A DNA stretch of 8,087 nt, taken from positions 1 through 8,087 of the forward strand of contig CALKMS010000078.1 of NCBI GenBank assembly GCA_938091145.1. The letters run 5' to 3'. This stretch comes from an uncultured bacterium (GTDB lineage: Bacteria; Actinomycetota; Aquicultoria; SKW223; CALKMS01). How positions within the stretch are numbered: the first letter of the stretch is position 1; every line of letters starts with the position of its first letter. The position numbers and the translations under genes are program-made. A model generated the notes under the pieces. That model was not told the DNA's origin, made no database searches, and saw nothing but the letters and a program-made list of their open reading frames with translations. Positions 1 to 6,630 of this stretch are shown one piece after another.

Positions 1-401
1 ATTTCAGCTCCTACCTGCCAGAACTCCCTTTGCCGACCGGACTGAGGCCTTTCAAATCTATACATCGGACCCAAATAAAAAAGCTTTATCGGCAAGGGAT
101 ATTTTTTATCTAAAGAATGTTCAAGGTAAGCTCTGACAACAGGCGCAGTTCCTTCTGGACGCAAAGTCAAGCTACGGCCACCGCGATCAACAAATGTGTA
201 CATCTCTTTTTGAACAATCTCAGTTGCCTCTCCCACTCCCCTTTCAAAAACCTCAGTAAATTCGAAAATGGGGGTCACAATCGGCTTGTAATTATATCGA
301 ACAAACAATTGATAGGCCTTTTCCTCAAGCCAACGTTTTTTTATTGCTTCTTCTGGAAGAAGGTCCCTAGTGCCCCTGGGGGCCGTCAGCTTACTCTTCA
401 T
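1..401 (-). CDS. hisS: Histidyl-tRNA synthetase, N-terminal 133 residues (partial, cut by window edge)
   Basis: This is the 5' end of a class II aminoacyl-tRNA synthetase that charges tRNA-His with histidine in the cytoplasm. Translating the minus strand from the ATG at 401-399 gives an unbroken frame to the window edge. Seen directly: the family N-terminal signature APRGTRDLLPEE (residues 7-18), the motif 1 region around TPIFEFTEVFERGVGE (43-58), the substrate-binding TLRPEGTAPVVRAYLE (79-94), and the start of motif 2, LGPMYRFERPQSGRQREF (110-127), whose Arg115 and Glu117 normally contact ATP and the acceptor end. The rest of motif 2, motif 3, the HisS-specific motifs and the anticodon-binding domain lie outside the window. 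The start overlaps the stop of the MBL-fold gene by 11 bases in a different frame, so translation is probably coupled. A GGAG lies a few bases before the ATG. The identification is very secure; only completeness is unknown. Confidence 0.95.
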   Translation of the reverse strand, partial: MKSKLTAPRGTRDLLPEEAIKKRWLEEKAYQLFVRYNYKPIVTPIFEFTEVFERGVGEATEIVQKEMYTFVDRGGRSLTLRPEGTAPVVRAYLEHSLDKKYPLPIKLFYLGPMYRFERPQSGRQREFWQVGAE

Positions 402-1032
402 AAGCTCCGGCCTCGCTTAGAAAGGGATTACTTTTTATCTCATTTTCAAGACTCGTTTCCGGTCCGTGCCCGGGGAAAATAATTGTTTTTGAGGGTAGTT
501 TTTTTATTCTTTTCAAGCTATCCCTCATCGCCTCGAAAGAACCACCAGGCAGGTCAGTACGACCAACCGAACCAGCAAAAATTAAGTCGCCAGAGAAAAC
601 CTGATTATCAACTAAAAAGCTGACACTACCAGGTGTATGCCCTGGCGTATGTAAAACAGTCAAAGAACCTGAGCCAAATCTTAAAATATCTCCTTCTTTC
701 AAAAGAATATCGGCCGGTTTTAGTTTCAAGTTCCAGCCAATTAAAAGAGAGGAGTTCCTGAAAGAACTCCCAAGACTTTCTGCATCAAACTCGTGAATTG
801 CTATTTTGGCACCGGTGCTTTCTCGAACAAAATCGTTAGCACCAATGTGATCGAAATGTCCATGAGTGTTTAAAACATATTTCACTGTTATACCCAGCTC
901 TTCAACTTTTCTGAGAATTAACTTACCTTCAGCCCCCGGATCAATTATTACCCCTTCTCTCCCTGATTTGATTAGATAGCAATTCGTTGAAAGCTCTCCT
1001 ACTATAATTTTAGTTACCTCAAGCCTTTCCAT
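391..1032 (-). CDS. MBL-fold metallohydrolase, glyoxalase II-like
   Basis: This is a 213-residue cytoplasmic hydrolase of the metallo-beta-lactamase superfamily, in the short glyoxalase-II-like (GloB2/YcbL-type) group. Seen: the metal-binding signature THGHFDHIG with His57, His59, Asp61 and His62, then His132 in TPGHTPGS, Asp149 in SGDL, the GRTDLPGG loop (157-164) characteristic of this group, and His189 in FPGHG. The full ligand set for a two-metal site is therefore present. Relatives hydrolyse S-lactoylglutathione or other thioesters, but the real substrate cannot be read from sequence. A low-molecular-weight thiol ester is a reasonable guess. It begins at an ATG 1 bp after the dtd stop, with GAAGG upstream inside the last dtd codons, and its end overlaps the hisS start. 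An MBL-fold protein between dtd/rel and hisS is a recurrent arrangement in Gram-positive-type genomes. Whether it contributes to translation there is unknown. Confidence 0.9.
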   Translation of the reverse strand: MERLEVTKIIVGELSTNCYLIKSGREGVIIDPGAEGKLILRKVEELGITVKYVLNTHGHFDHIGANDFVRESTGAKIAIHEFDAESLGSSFRNSSLLIGWNLKLKPADILLKEGDILRFGSGSLTVLHTPGHTPGSVSFLVDNQVFSGDLIFAGSVGRTDLPGGSFEAMRDSLKRIKKLPSKTIIFPGHGPETSLENEIKSNPFLSEAGAYEE

Positions 1033-1033
1033 T

Positions 1034-1495
1034 TTAGCCTTCAGAAAAGCTTTCTCTCTTTGAATCTAAAATTAAAGTAAAGGGTCCATCGTTTTGTATC
1101 TCCACCAACATTCTTTTTCCAAACTGACCTGTTTTTATTTCAACCCCCTTTTTTCTAAATAGACTGACTACACGTTCAAAAAGCTCCTCAGCTTCCTTCG
1201 ATGAAGCCGCCTGCTCAAAAGAAGGACGACGTCCCTTCCGAGTATCACCATATAGTGTAAACTGAGAAACCAACAAAACCTCCCGTTTTAATTCCAGAAC
1301 CGATTTGTCCGGCAGGCCAGCTTGGTTATCGAAAATCCTCAAGTTAGAAATTTTCTCCACCAAATACTTAGCGTCTTTTTCACTATCTCCTCTTCTTACT
1401 GCCAACAAAACAACTAACCCTTCTTTAATCCTCGCCACCTCAACACCATCAACTCTCACCGATCCTGATTTCACTCTCTGGACGACCGCTCTCAT
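1034..1495 (-). CDS. dtd: D-aminoacyl-tRNA deacylase (DTD1 type)
   Basis: This enzyme removes D-amino acids, and also glycine mischarged on tRNA-Ala, from tRNAs, which prevents their use in translation. It acts as a cytoplasmic homodimer. From the chosen start the protein is 153 residues, close to the usual 145-150. Seen: the canonical N-terminus MRAVVQRVKSGSV, the catalytic-region motif SQFTLYGDTRKGRRPSF (77-93) with Thr80 in the expected position, TGQFGKRM (122-129), and NDGPFT (135-140) holding the Gly-cisPro pair (137-138) that enforces chirality by rejecting L-aminoacyl groups. The frame also opens 7 codons earlier at ATG 1516-1514 (MVKLPDK...). I chose the ATG at 1495-1493 because the family begins at MRAVVQRV. 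Neither start has a strong Shine-Dalgarno, so the start is uncertain while the identity is not. It lies directly after rel and 1 bp before the MBL gene, the classic rel-dtd order. Confidence 0.93.
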   Translation of the reverse strand: MRAVVQRVKSGSVRVDGVEVARIKEGLVVLLAVRRGDSEKDAKYLVEKISNLRIFDNQAGLPDKSVLELKREVLLVSQFTLYGDTRKGRRPSFEQAASSKEAEELFERVVSLFRKKGVEIKTGQFGKRMLVEIQNDGPFTLILDSKRESFSEG

Positions 1496-1547
1496 CTTGT
1501 CAGGCAATTTTACCATACAATAAAAAGATTCTTACAAAGAAGGAAAA

Positions 1548-3692
1548 CTATACCCTTTGAACGTCAAAAACTGACTCCACTTTCTTTACATTATTCATAA
1601 TAGTTTTTAGCAAGTTGAGATTGCCAAGCTCAAAAACAAAATCGAGAATAGCCAGCCCATCCTTCGTTGTAGTCACAGTTGCAGAAAGAATATTAACACC
1701 TGAATCACTCAAAACCGTACTCACATCTCGCAAAAGATGAGTTCGGTCCAGCGCTTGAACTCGAATTTCGGTTTTAAAAGGACCTTTCAGTTTTCGGCTC
1801 CAGCTTACCTCAATCAATCTTTGTTCTTCTTTTAGTAAATCCTTCAAATTCGGACAGTTTAACCTGTGAACAGTGACTCCTCGTCCCCGAGTAATATAAC
1901 CAACTATCTCATCTCCCGGCACCGGATTACAGCAGCTCGCTAATCTAACCAGTACATCACTTACTCCTCTGACTATGACCCCGCTATCAGGCGATTTCTT
2001 AACCTTTACTTTTTTAACTTGTGAAGAAACACCATGATCTAACGCTTGTTTTGAGCGAACCTGAATAAGGCGGCTCACAACTTGTTTGGGAGAAACGTGT
2101 CCTGAGCCGATCCCGGCGAGAAAGTCATCGACCTTTTTATAATTAAAACTTTTAGCCAAATTTTCAAACTCTGCCGACTCAAAAGAAACAGCGTTTAGGA
2201 GACCTTGTCTTTTGAGGACTTTTTGTAAAGCTTCTTTGCCAATTTGAGTATAATCCTCTCTTTCCTCACGGCTAAACCACTGACGAATTTTACTGCGAGC
2301 TCGTGATGTTTTAGTAATTTTCAACCAATCGCGGCTAGGCCCTGGCGAAGACTTGGATGTCAATATCTCTACCACATCGCCAGTTCGAAGTTGATAATCA
2401 AGAGGAACTATTCTTTTATTTACTTTTGCGCCAACGCAAGAATGGCCAATATCAGTGTGAATTTGATAAGCAAAATCAATTGGAGTGGAGCCCTGAGGTA
2501 GTGAAATCACATCGCCTCTAGGAGTAAAAACATAAACCTCCTCCGGCAAAAGATCTAACTTAAGAGAACGAAGGAACTCTCGGGCGTCCTCCAGTTCACT
2601 ACCTAGCTCGAAAACCTGACGCAACCAGCTTAACCTTTTTTCAAACTCATCAGTAATGGCAATTTTTTCTTTGTAGCGCCAGTGAGCAGCTATTCCAAAC
2701 TCAGCAATTTGATGCATTTCTTGAGTCCGAATTTGAACTTCCAGGGTCTTACCTTCAGGCCCCATAACCGAGGTGTGAAGAGATTGATACATGTTGAGCT
2801 TGGGCATAGCAATGTAATCTTTAAAACGGCCCGGAATCGGCTTCCATAAAGAATGAACCACCCCTAAAGCAGCATAACAATCTTTCAACGAATTGACAAT
2901 CACTCTGATAGCTGAAAGGTCATAAATTTCACTGAACTCTTTGCCTTTTTCCTTCATCTTTTTATAGATGCTGTAAAAGTGCTTTAAGCGCCCTTCCGTT
3001 TTTGCTTTTATTCCAATTCTCGCCAGTTCTTTTTCTAATATCTTCCTGGCTTCCTCAATATACTTTTCTCGATGAGATTTGGTTTCCGCCACTAGCTTGG
3101 CTATTAGATCATATCGCTTTGGCTCGAGAACTTTGAAAGCCAAGTCCTCAAGTTCAACCTTTATACTAGAAATGCCCAAACGGTGAGCCAAAGGAGCGTA
3201 GATTTCTAAAGTCTCCCGGGCTTTCTCCTTTTGTTTTTCGGGTGGCAAATGTTCAATTGTTCTCATATTGTGTAAACGGTCAGCCAACTTGATAAAAACG
3301 ACCCTTATGTCAGAGGCCATGGCCAAAACAACTTTTCGCAAATTTTCAGCCTGCGACTCATCTTTCAGCTTAACCATTTCGAGACGAGTAACCCCATCAA
3401 CCAAACTCGCTATCTCTTCTCCAAACTCCTTCTTTATTTCTTCAATCCCGACGTCCGTGTCTTCCACCACAACATGCAATAAAGCAGCAGCCAAAGTTGG
3501 TGTATCCAAAACTAAATTCGAGCAAATTCTGGCCACCTCTAAAGGATGAGATAAGAAAGCTTCTCCTGATTTCCTTTGCTGTTGACCATGAGCTTTCTGG
3601 GCAAAAGCAAAGGCTCTTTCCAAAAGAGCAGTATCAATATTCTCATTTTGTTTCTTTAAAAATTGAAAAAAGTCATCAGCCTTGCTCTTCAC
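1548..3692 (-). CDS. rel: RelA/SpoT-family (p)ppGpp synthetase, Rel type, with altered HD motif
   Basis: This is a 714-residue stringent-response enzyme of full Rel length. Domains in order: HD hydrolase (about 25-180), synthetase (about 230-345), TGS (about 384-445), helical region, zinc-finger/conserved-cysteine domain (Cys587, Cys588, His609, Cys613), and ACT (about 640-714). The synthetase looks intact: RLKHFYSIYKKM (235-246), EIYDLSAIRV with Asp258, the RFKD motif (289-292) typical of bifunctional Rel/SpoT rather than the EXDD of RelA, Tyr302 in MYQSLHT, and Glu318 in LEVQIRT. The hydrolase keeps His49, His73, Glu77, Asp78, Asp138 and Asn142, but the Asp that follows His73 in the usual HDVVEDT is Val74. 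I infer synthesis of ppGpp/pppGpp from ATP and GDP/GTP on stalled ribosomes with reduced breakdown. It begins with GTG at 3692-3690; an in-frame stop lies only 12 bases upstream, so no earlier start exists. No Shine-Dalgarno is visible. Confidence 0.96.
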   Translation of the reverse strand: MKSKADDFFQFLKKQNENIDTALLERAFAFAQKAHGQQQRKSGEAFLSHPLEVARICSNLVLDTPTLAAALLHVVVEDTDVGIEEIKKEFGEEIASLVDGVTRLEMVKLKDESQAENLRKVVLAMASDIRVVFIKLADRLHNMRTIEHLPPEKQKEKARETLEIYAPLAHRLGISSIKVELEDLAFKVLEPKRYDLIAKLVAETKSHREKYIEEARKILEKELARIGIKAKTEGRLKHFYSIYKKMKEKGKEFSEIYDLSAIRVIVNSLKDCYAALGVVHSLWKPIPGRFKDYIAMPKLNMYQSLHTSVMGPEGKTLEVQIRTQEMHQIAEFGIAAHWRYKEKIAITDEFEKRLSWLRQVFELGSELEDAREFLRSLKLDLLPEEVYVFTPRGDVISLPQGSTPIDFAYQIHTDIGHSCVGAKVNKRIVPLDYQLRTGDVVEILTSKSSPGPSRDWLKITKTSRARSKIRQWFSREEREDYTQIGKEALQKVLKRQGLLNAVSFESAEFENLAKSFNYKKVDDFLAGIGSGHVSPKQVVSRLIQVRSKQALDHGVSSQVKKVKVKKSPDSGVIVRGVSDVLVRLASCCNPVPGDEIVGYITRGRGVTVHRLNCPNLKDLLKEEQRLIEVSWSRKLKGPFKTEIRVQALDRTHLLRDVSTVLSDSGVNILSATVTTTKDGLAILDFVFELGNLNLLKTIMNNVKKVESVFDVQRV

Positions 3693-3698
3693 AAGATA

Positions 3699-3704
3699 AT
3701 TTTA
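3699..3704 (-). promoter_or_regulatory. Possible -10 element giving a leaderless rel transcript
   Basis: On the minus strand TAAAAT lies exactly six bases before the GTG start of rel. A transcript beginning at the normal distance from this hexamer would start at or next to the first base of GTG. The absence of any Shine-Dalgarno before rel fits a leaderless message. No convincing -35 box was found about 17 bases further upstream, and the region is AT-rich, so chance is a real alternative. If true, rel could be expressed separately from secDF. Confidence 0.25.
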
Positions 3705-3727
3705 CCAAGAAAGGAAGGCAAAAAACC

Positions 3728-5278
3728 TTATTCTCGACGCAAAAAAAACAACAAAATTAAAAAAAACAAAAAATAAAGAAAGGTATAAAAAACCAAAAAA
3801 ATTGTTCTACCAGGAAAAAGGAAAGCAACAATTGGAAACAAAAGCAAGAAAGAAGCCAAATAAAGCGCAATTATCAAGCGGTTAAAACTCAACATTATAC
3901 TGTGGGCAAGTTCTTTCAAATCATCTTGACGATACCGAACTTGAAAATCACCCCTCTTTAAGTTTGAAATGAGCAAGTATAGTTGCCGGGGGAAATCAAG
4001 CAACTGCCAAAAATAACCTTTGCTTTCTTCTAGAAAGCGCTCAGCCATTTTTTCTGGACCAAACTTTTGCCTCATAAGCTCAGTAACATATGGTTTGGCT
4101 ACTTCAATTATATTAATTTGCGGATAAAGCTTCTTAGCCACTCCCTCAACGGTAATCAGAGCTTTTGCCAGTAAAGCATATTGCTGAGGAATTTGGATTT
4201 TGTAACGGTAAATCAAGTTCAAAAACTCTTTACCAATGATATCAATCGACATTTCTCCTAAAGTTCTTCCATAGTAAGCATCAACAATCTCTTTTAAGTC
4301 ACGCCTCATCGCCGACAGATTATCAGTAGGAATAATGACTCCAAGATTTTTCGCTTCGTTAATTATCATCTCCACATCCTGCTTGATAATACCCAACAAA
4401 AGACGAGCTATTACCTCTTTTTCTTCATCAGAAAGCCAGCCCACAATGCCAAAATCAAGATAAGCAATTTTCCCCTCAGGTGTAATCAAAACATTGGCCG
4501 GGTGAAGATCACCGTGAAAAAAACCATCTTCAAGAACCTGCTTCATAAAGGCTTTTGCCCCCTCAATTGCCAGGTAATAAGTGTCAATTCCCATTTTTTG
4601 AGGGGTAGCCAAATCATCAACCTTAGTCCCCTCAATAAACTCCATGGTCAAAACTCTCCTCGAAGTGTACCTCCAGTAAACAACCGGTATCTTTAAAACG
4701 CTGTTTCCGCGAAAGTTATGGCGGAAACGGTCGATGTGACGAGCTTCGATTCGATAATCAAGTTCTCTTTGAAAAGAATCAGAAAATTCAGAGACCAAAC
4801 CGCGCAAATCGAAATGAGGAACCCTTTTTTGAAGTCGATCAGCAACAAAAAAAAGCCAGTCTATATCTGCTTCGATTATCTCTTTAGCCTCCGGACGCTG
4901 AACCTTAACTGCCACTTTCGAACCATCTTTCAAATATCCGACATGAACCTGACCAATAGAGGCCGAAGCAATTGGATTGGGTTCGAACTTTTTAAAAACT
5001 TGAGAAATGCTTGTTTCAAACTCCTCCTCAAAAATCCTTTCAACCTCTTTAAAAGGAAAGGGCTCCACCTTATCTTGAAGTTTCTCAAGCTCAAACAAAA
5101 CATCAGGAGGAACTAAGTCAGGGCGGACACTCAGAAGCTGTCCCACTTTTATAAATGTTGGACCTAGCTCCTCTAAAAAGCGGCGCAAACGGCGGCCGAT
5201 TATTTGTTGGTCAGTTAATCCCTTCTCTTCGCGAAAAGCTTTTGGCTGAAGGCCGAGGCTTTCAACAAAATAACCCAA
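3728..5278 (-). CDS. ABC1/UbiB (AarF) family atypical kinase with two C-terminal membrane helices; start uncertain
   Basis: This is a 516-residue (from TTG 5278-5276) member of the UbiB/AarF/ABC1 family, atypical protein-kinase-like ATPases linked to isoprenoid-quinone or other lipid metabolism at the membrane. Seen in order: KVGQ (44-47, the family KxGQ motif), the Ala-rich nucleotide loop IASASIGQVH (103-112) in place of a Gly-rich loop, Lys125 in VAVKVQRP, the ExD motif in RELDYRIEA (Glu172, Asp174), the catalytic loop HGDLHPAN (255-262), and the metal-binding DFG (275-277). Two hydrophobic helices (about 466-486 and 492-513) end the protein, as usual. All key residues are present. Physiological substrate unknown; ubiquinone synthesis should not be assumed. 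The TTG has no ribosome binding site, and family-like sequence continues in frame upstream (see the 5279-5365 entry), so the real N-terminus is probably longer. It follows the phasin-like gene and ends 35 bp before rel. Confidence 0.92.
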   Translation of the reverse strand: MGYFVESLGLQPKAFREEKGLTDQQIIGRRLRRFLEELGPTFIKVGQLLSVRPDLVPPDVLFELEKLQDKVEPFPFKEVERIFEEEFETSISQVFKKFEPNPIASASIGQVHVGYLKDGSKVAVKVQRPEAKEIIEADIDWLFFVADRLQKRVPHFDLRGLVSEFSDSFQRELDYRIEARHIDRFRHNFRGNSVLKIPVVYWRYTSRRVLTMEFIEGTKVDDLATPQKMGIDTYYLAIEGAKAFMKQVLEDGFFHGDLHPANVLITPEGKIAYLDFGIVGWLSDEEKEVIARLLLGIIKQDVEMIINEAKNLGVIIPTDNLSAMRRDLKEIVDAYYGRTLGEMSIDIIGKEFLNLIYRYKIQIPQQYALLAKALITVEGVAKKLYPQINIIEVAKPYVTELMRQKFGPEKMAERFLEESKGYFWQLLDFPRQLYLLISNLKRGDFQVRYRQDDLKELAHSIMLSFNRLIIALYLASFLLLFPIVAFLFPGRTIFLVFYTFLYFLFFLILLFFLRRE

Positions 5279-5365
5279 ACCGTTTTTAATTGCTACTTGG
5301 GTTATTTTGCGCAGCCTTGCAATGTTTCTTCTCTTAGCTGGAAAAAAGATGGTTTTTCGCCCCCA
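5279..5365 (-). other. In-frame N-terminal extension of the ABC1 kinase without a standard start codon
   Basis: Reading the kinase frame upstream of the TTG gives WGRKTIFFPAKRR, then NIARLRKITQVAIKNGL leading into GYFVESLGL, before a TAA at 5368-5366. The pattern of Arg/Lys-rich residues, then an amphipathic stretch, then GYFVExLGL matches how this family normally begins. No ATG, GTG or TTG occurs in this frame between the TAA and the TTG at 5278. An ATG sits at 5366-5364 in another frame and stops after ten codons. Deleting one G from the five-G run at 5364-5360 would join that ATG to the kinase frame and give an N-terminus starting MGRKTIFFPAKRR. Alternatives are a rare AUU (5323-5321) or AUC (5350-5348) start. 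Confidence 0.6.
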
Positions 5366-5392
5366 TTAAGATCTATCTCATTATTTTTCGTA

Positions 5393-5725
5393 TTATTTTT
5401 TTGAAGCTTTATGAGGAGGATAATTCGAACTTGCTGAACCTTTGCCTTTTTCCATTTCGCTAACTTTCTTTAAAAGCTTTTCAAACTCTTCTCTTGTGAC
5501 AAAAACATCTTTTAGGGAAGCCTGAACTAAACTTTCAACTCTATTTTTTATGGATTCTTTTTCTTCATTGACTCGAGCACTTAATTCATCAAGAAACTTC
5601 CTTCCTTGCTCAGGAGCCATTTCTCCCTTTTTGACCATTTCTTTGATTAGCTCATCTGCCTTTTCATGAATTAAAAGCCAAAAGCCTAAAGAAGCATAGA
5701 GCCCCTTCTCGAGAAGTCTTTTCAT
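5393..5725 (-). CDS. Small phasin-like coiled-coil protein
   Basis: This is a 110-residue, highly charged, mostly helical protein. A short hydrophobic or amphipathic stretch near the N-terminus (GLYASLGFWLLIHEKADEL, 8-26) is followed by long helices rich in Glu and Lys (about 27-90) and a low-complexity tail rich in Lys, Ser and Pro (91-110). The pattern of a KADELIKEMVKKGEM segment followed by a GRKFLDEL helix and TREEFEKLLKKVSEME resembles the phasin-like/PhaF-type family (COG3937), whose members sit beside ABC1 kinases in some Gram-positive-type genomes. True phasins coat polyhydroxyalkanoate granules. No PHA synthase is visible here, so granule binding should not be assumed. A membrane- or lipid-surface role together with the kinase is an inference. 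The ATG at 5725-5723 has a strong ribosome binding site that overlaps the secF stop. The gene ends 26 bp before the candidate ATG of the kinase. Confidence 0.75.
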   Translation of the reverse strand: MKRLLEKGLYASLGFWLLIHEKADELIKEMVKKGEMAPEQGRKFLDELSARVNEEKESIKNRVESLVQASLKDVFVTREEFEKLLKKVSEMEKGKGSASSNYPPHKASKK

Positions 5726-5727
5726 TT

Positions 5728-5738
5728 TTCACCTCCTA
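5728..5738 (-). promoter_or_regulatory. Strong ribosome binding site of the phasin-like gene
   Basis: Minus-strand AGGAGGTGA lies about five bases before the ATG and overlaps the TAG stop of secF. This fixes the start of the small gene and suggests translational coupling to secF. Confidence 0.85.
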
Positions 5739-6629
5739 ATAAGCTATTTTACCATATTTTCTCTTCAAATTCTTATATAAAGGCTCCGTTTCCTTGAGAA
5801 TTACCAGTATCGGACTGGCTGTAAATATTGAAGAGTAAGCACCGCTTACCAATCCGACAAAAAGAGCAAATGCGAAGTCTTTAAGAGTTTCCCCTCCGAA
5901 AATAAGAATAGAAACCACAGGCAAAATTGAAGTCAAAGAAGTATTTATTGACCTCACCAAAACCTGATTAATTGAGTCATTGACCATCATCCCGTAAGTT
6001 CTTCTGCCAATATTTCGAGAGTTCTCTTGGATGCGATGAAAAATAACGATGGTGTCATAAATAGAATAACCCAGAATGGTAAGAACCGCGGCTACTGTTG
6101 CTGGTGTAACTTCTTTGCCTGCCAACGAATAGATCCCCACCACTACCAACAAGTCGTGAATTAGCGCTATTATTGCTGAAAGAGCCATTTTAAACTCAAA
6201 CTTAAAACTGACATAGATCAAGATCCCAACCAGAGACAGAAGAAGAGCAGCGATTGAAGAGCGAGTAATCTCTTTCCCCCATGAAGGACTAACATTTTTC
6301 AAATCGCGTATTTCTAATTCACCGAGGTCGCTTTGAATCATTTCAACTACTTTTCTCTGCTCATCTTTGTTCAACGGGCGAGTTCTGATCAAAACCTCCT
6401 TTTCGTTTACCAGCTGGATCACACTAGTACCCAAACCTAGCTTGCCAAGCGACTCTCTAACTGCCTCAATTTTTATCTTTTTCTTAAAGCTGAGATCGAA
6501 AAAAACACCTCCTTTAAACTCCAAACCGTAGTTTAATCCCCTTAAAAAAAGAGAAGCTATGCCTATTGAAATCACAATTCCTGATAACCAAAACCAGTAT
6601 TTTTTATTTTCGATAAACTCGAGCTTCAA
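5736..6629 (-). CDS. secF: Protein translocase subunit SecF
   Basis: This is a 297-residue inner-membrane RND-family protein that works with SecD to pull secreted proteins through SecYEG using the proton-motive force. Seen: an N-terminal membrane helix (about 11-30), then GLEFKGGVFFDLSF (35-48), the SecF version of the conserved G-x-D/E-F-x-GG motif, a short external domain (about 50-115), and five further membrane segments between about 122 and 278. These include the AIIALIHDLLVVVGIYSL region (152-169) with Asp159, and LGYSIYDTIVIFHRIQEN (186-203) with Asp192, which corresponds to the GYSINDTVVxFDRIREN signature. FVGLVSGAYSSIFTASPIL (257-275) matches the final helix. Length is normal. The start is TTG at 6629-6627, 1 bp after the secD stop. 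The GGGGGTG that serves as its ribosome binding site is embedded in the last secD codons, so the two are probably translated in step. Confidence 0.96.
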   Translation of the reverse strand: MKLEFIENKKYWFWLSGIVISIGIASLFLRGLNYGLEFKGGVFFDLSFKKKIKIEAVRESLGKLGLGTSVIQLVNEKEVLIRTRPLNKDEQRKVVEMIQSDLGELEIRDLKNVSPSWGKEITRSSIAALLLSLVGILIYVSFKFEFKMALSAIIALIHDLLVVVGIYSLAGKEVTPATVAAVLTILGYSIYDTIVIFHRIQENSRNIGRRTYGMMVNDSINQVLVRSINTSLTSILPVVSILIFGGETLKDFAFALFVGLVSGAYSSIFTASPILVILKETEPLYKNLKRKYGKIAY

Positions 6630-6630
6630 A

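Noticed and set aside
117..482. Plus-strand 121-codon open frame
   Set aside because: It lies opposite hisS and the MBL gene, both with clear family motifs. Its own translation shows no recognisable domain and no ribosome binding site.
751..770. Perfect inverted repeat GGAGTTC / GAACTCC with a six-base loop
   Set aside because: It lies inside the MBL coding sequence in a Ser/Phe/Arg stretch and has no adequate T-run downstream on the coding strand. It is probably chance, not a terminator.
3738..3800. A-rich low-complexity stretch that could resemble a terminator T-run on the minus strand
   Set aside because: It encodes the Phe-rich second C-terminal membrane helix of the ABC1 kinase, and no GC-rich hairpin precedes it.
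4718..5116. Plus-strand 132-codon open frame, the longest on that strand
   Set aside because: It is antisense to the most conserved N-terminal half of the ABC1 kinase. The translation is a low-information Phe/Lys/Asn-rich shadow.
5330..5366. Programmed +1 frameshift joining the ATG at 5366 to the kinase frame
   Set aside because: No known slippery motif (such as the prfB-type CUU-UGA) or stimulatory element is visible. A simple indel in the five-G run or an unusual start codon explains it more easily.
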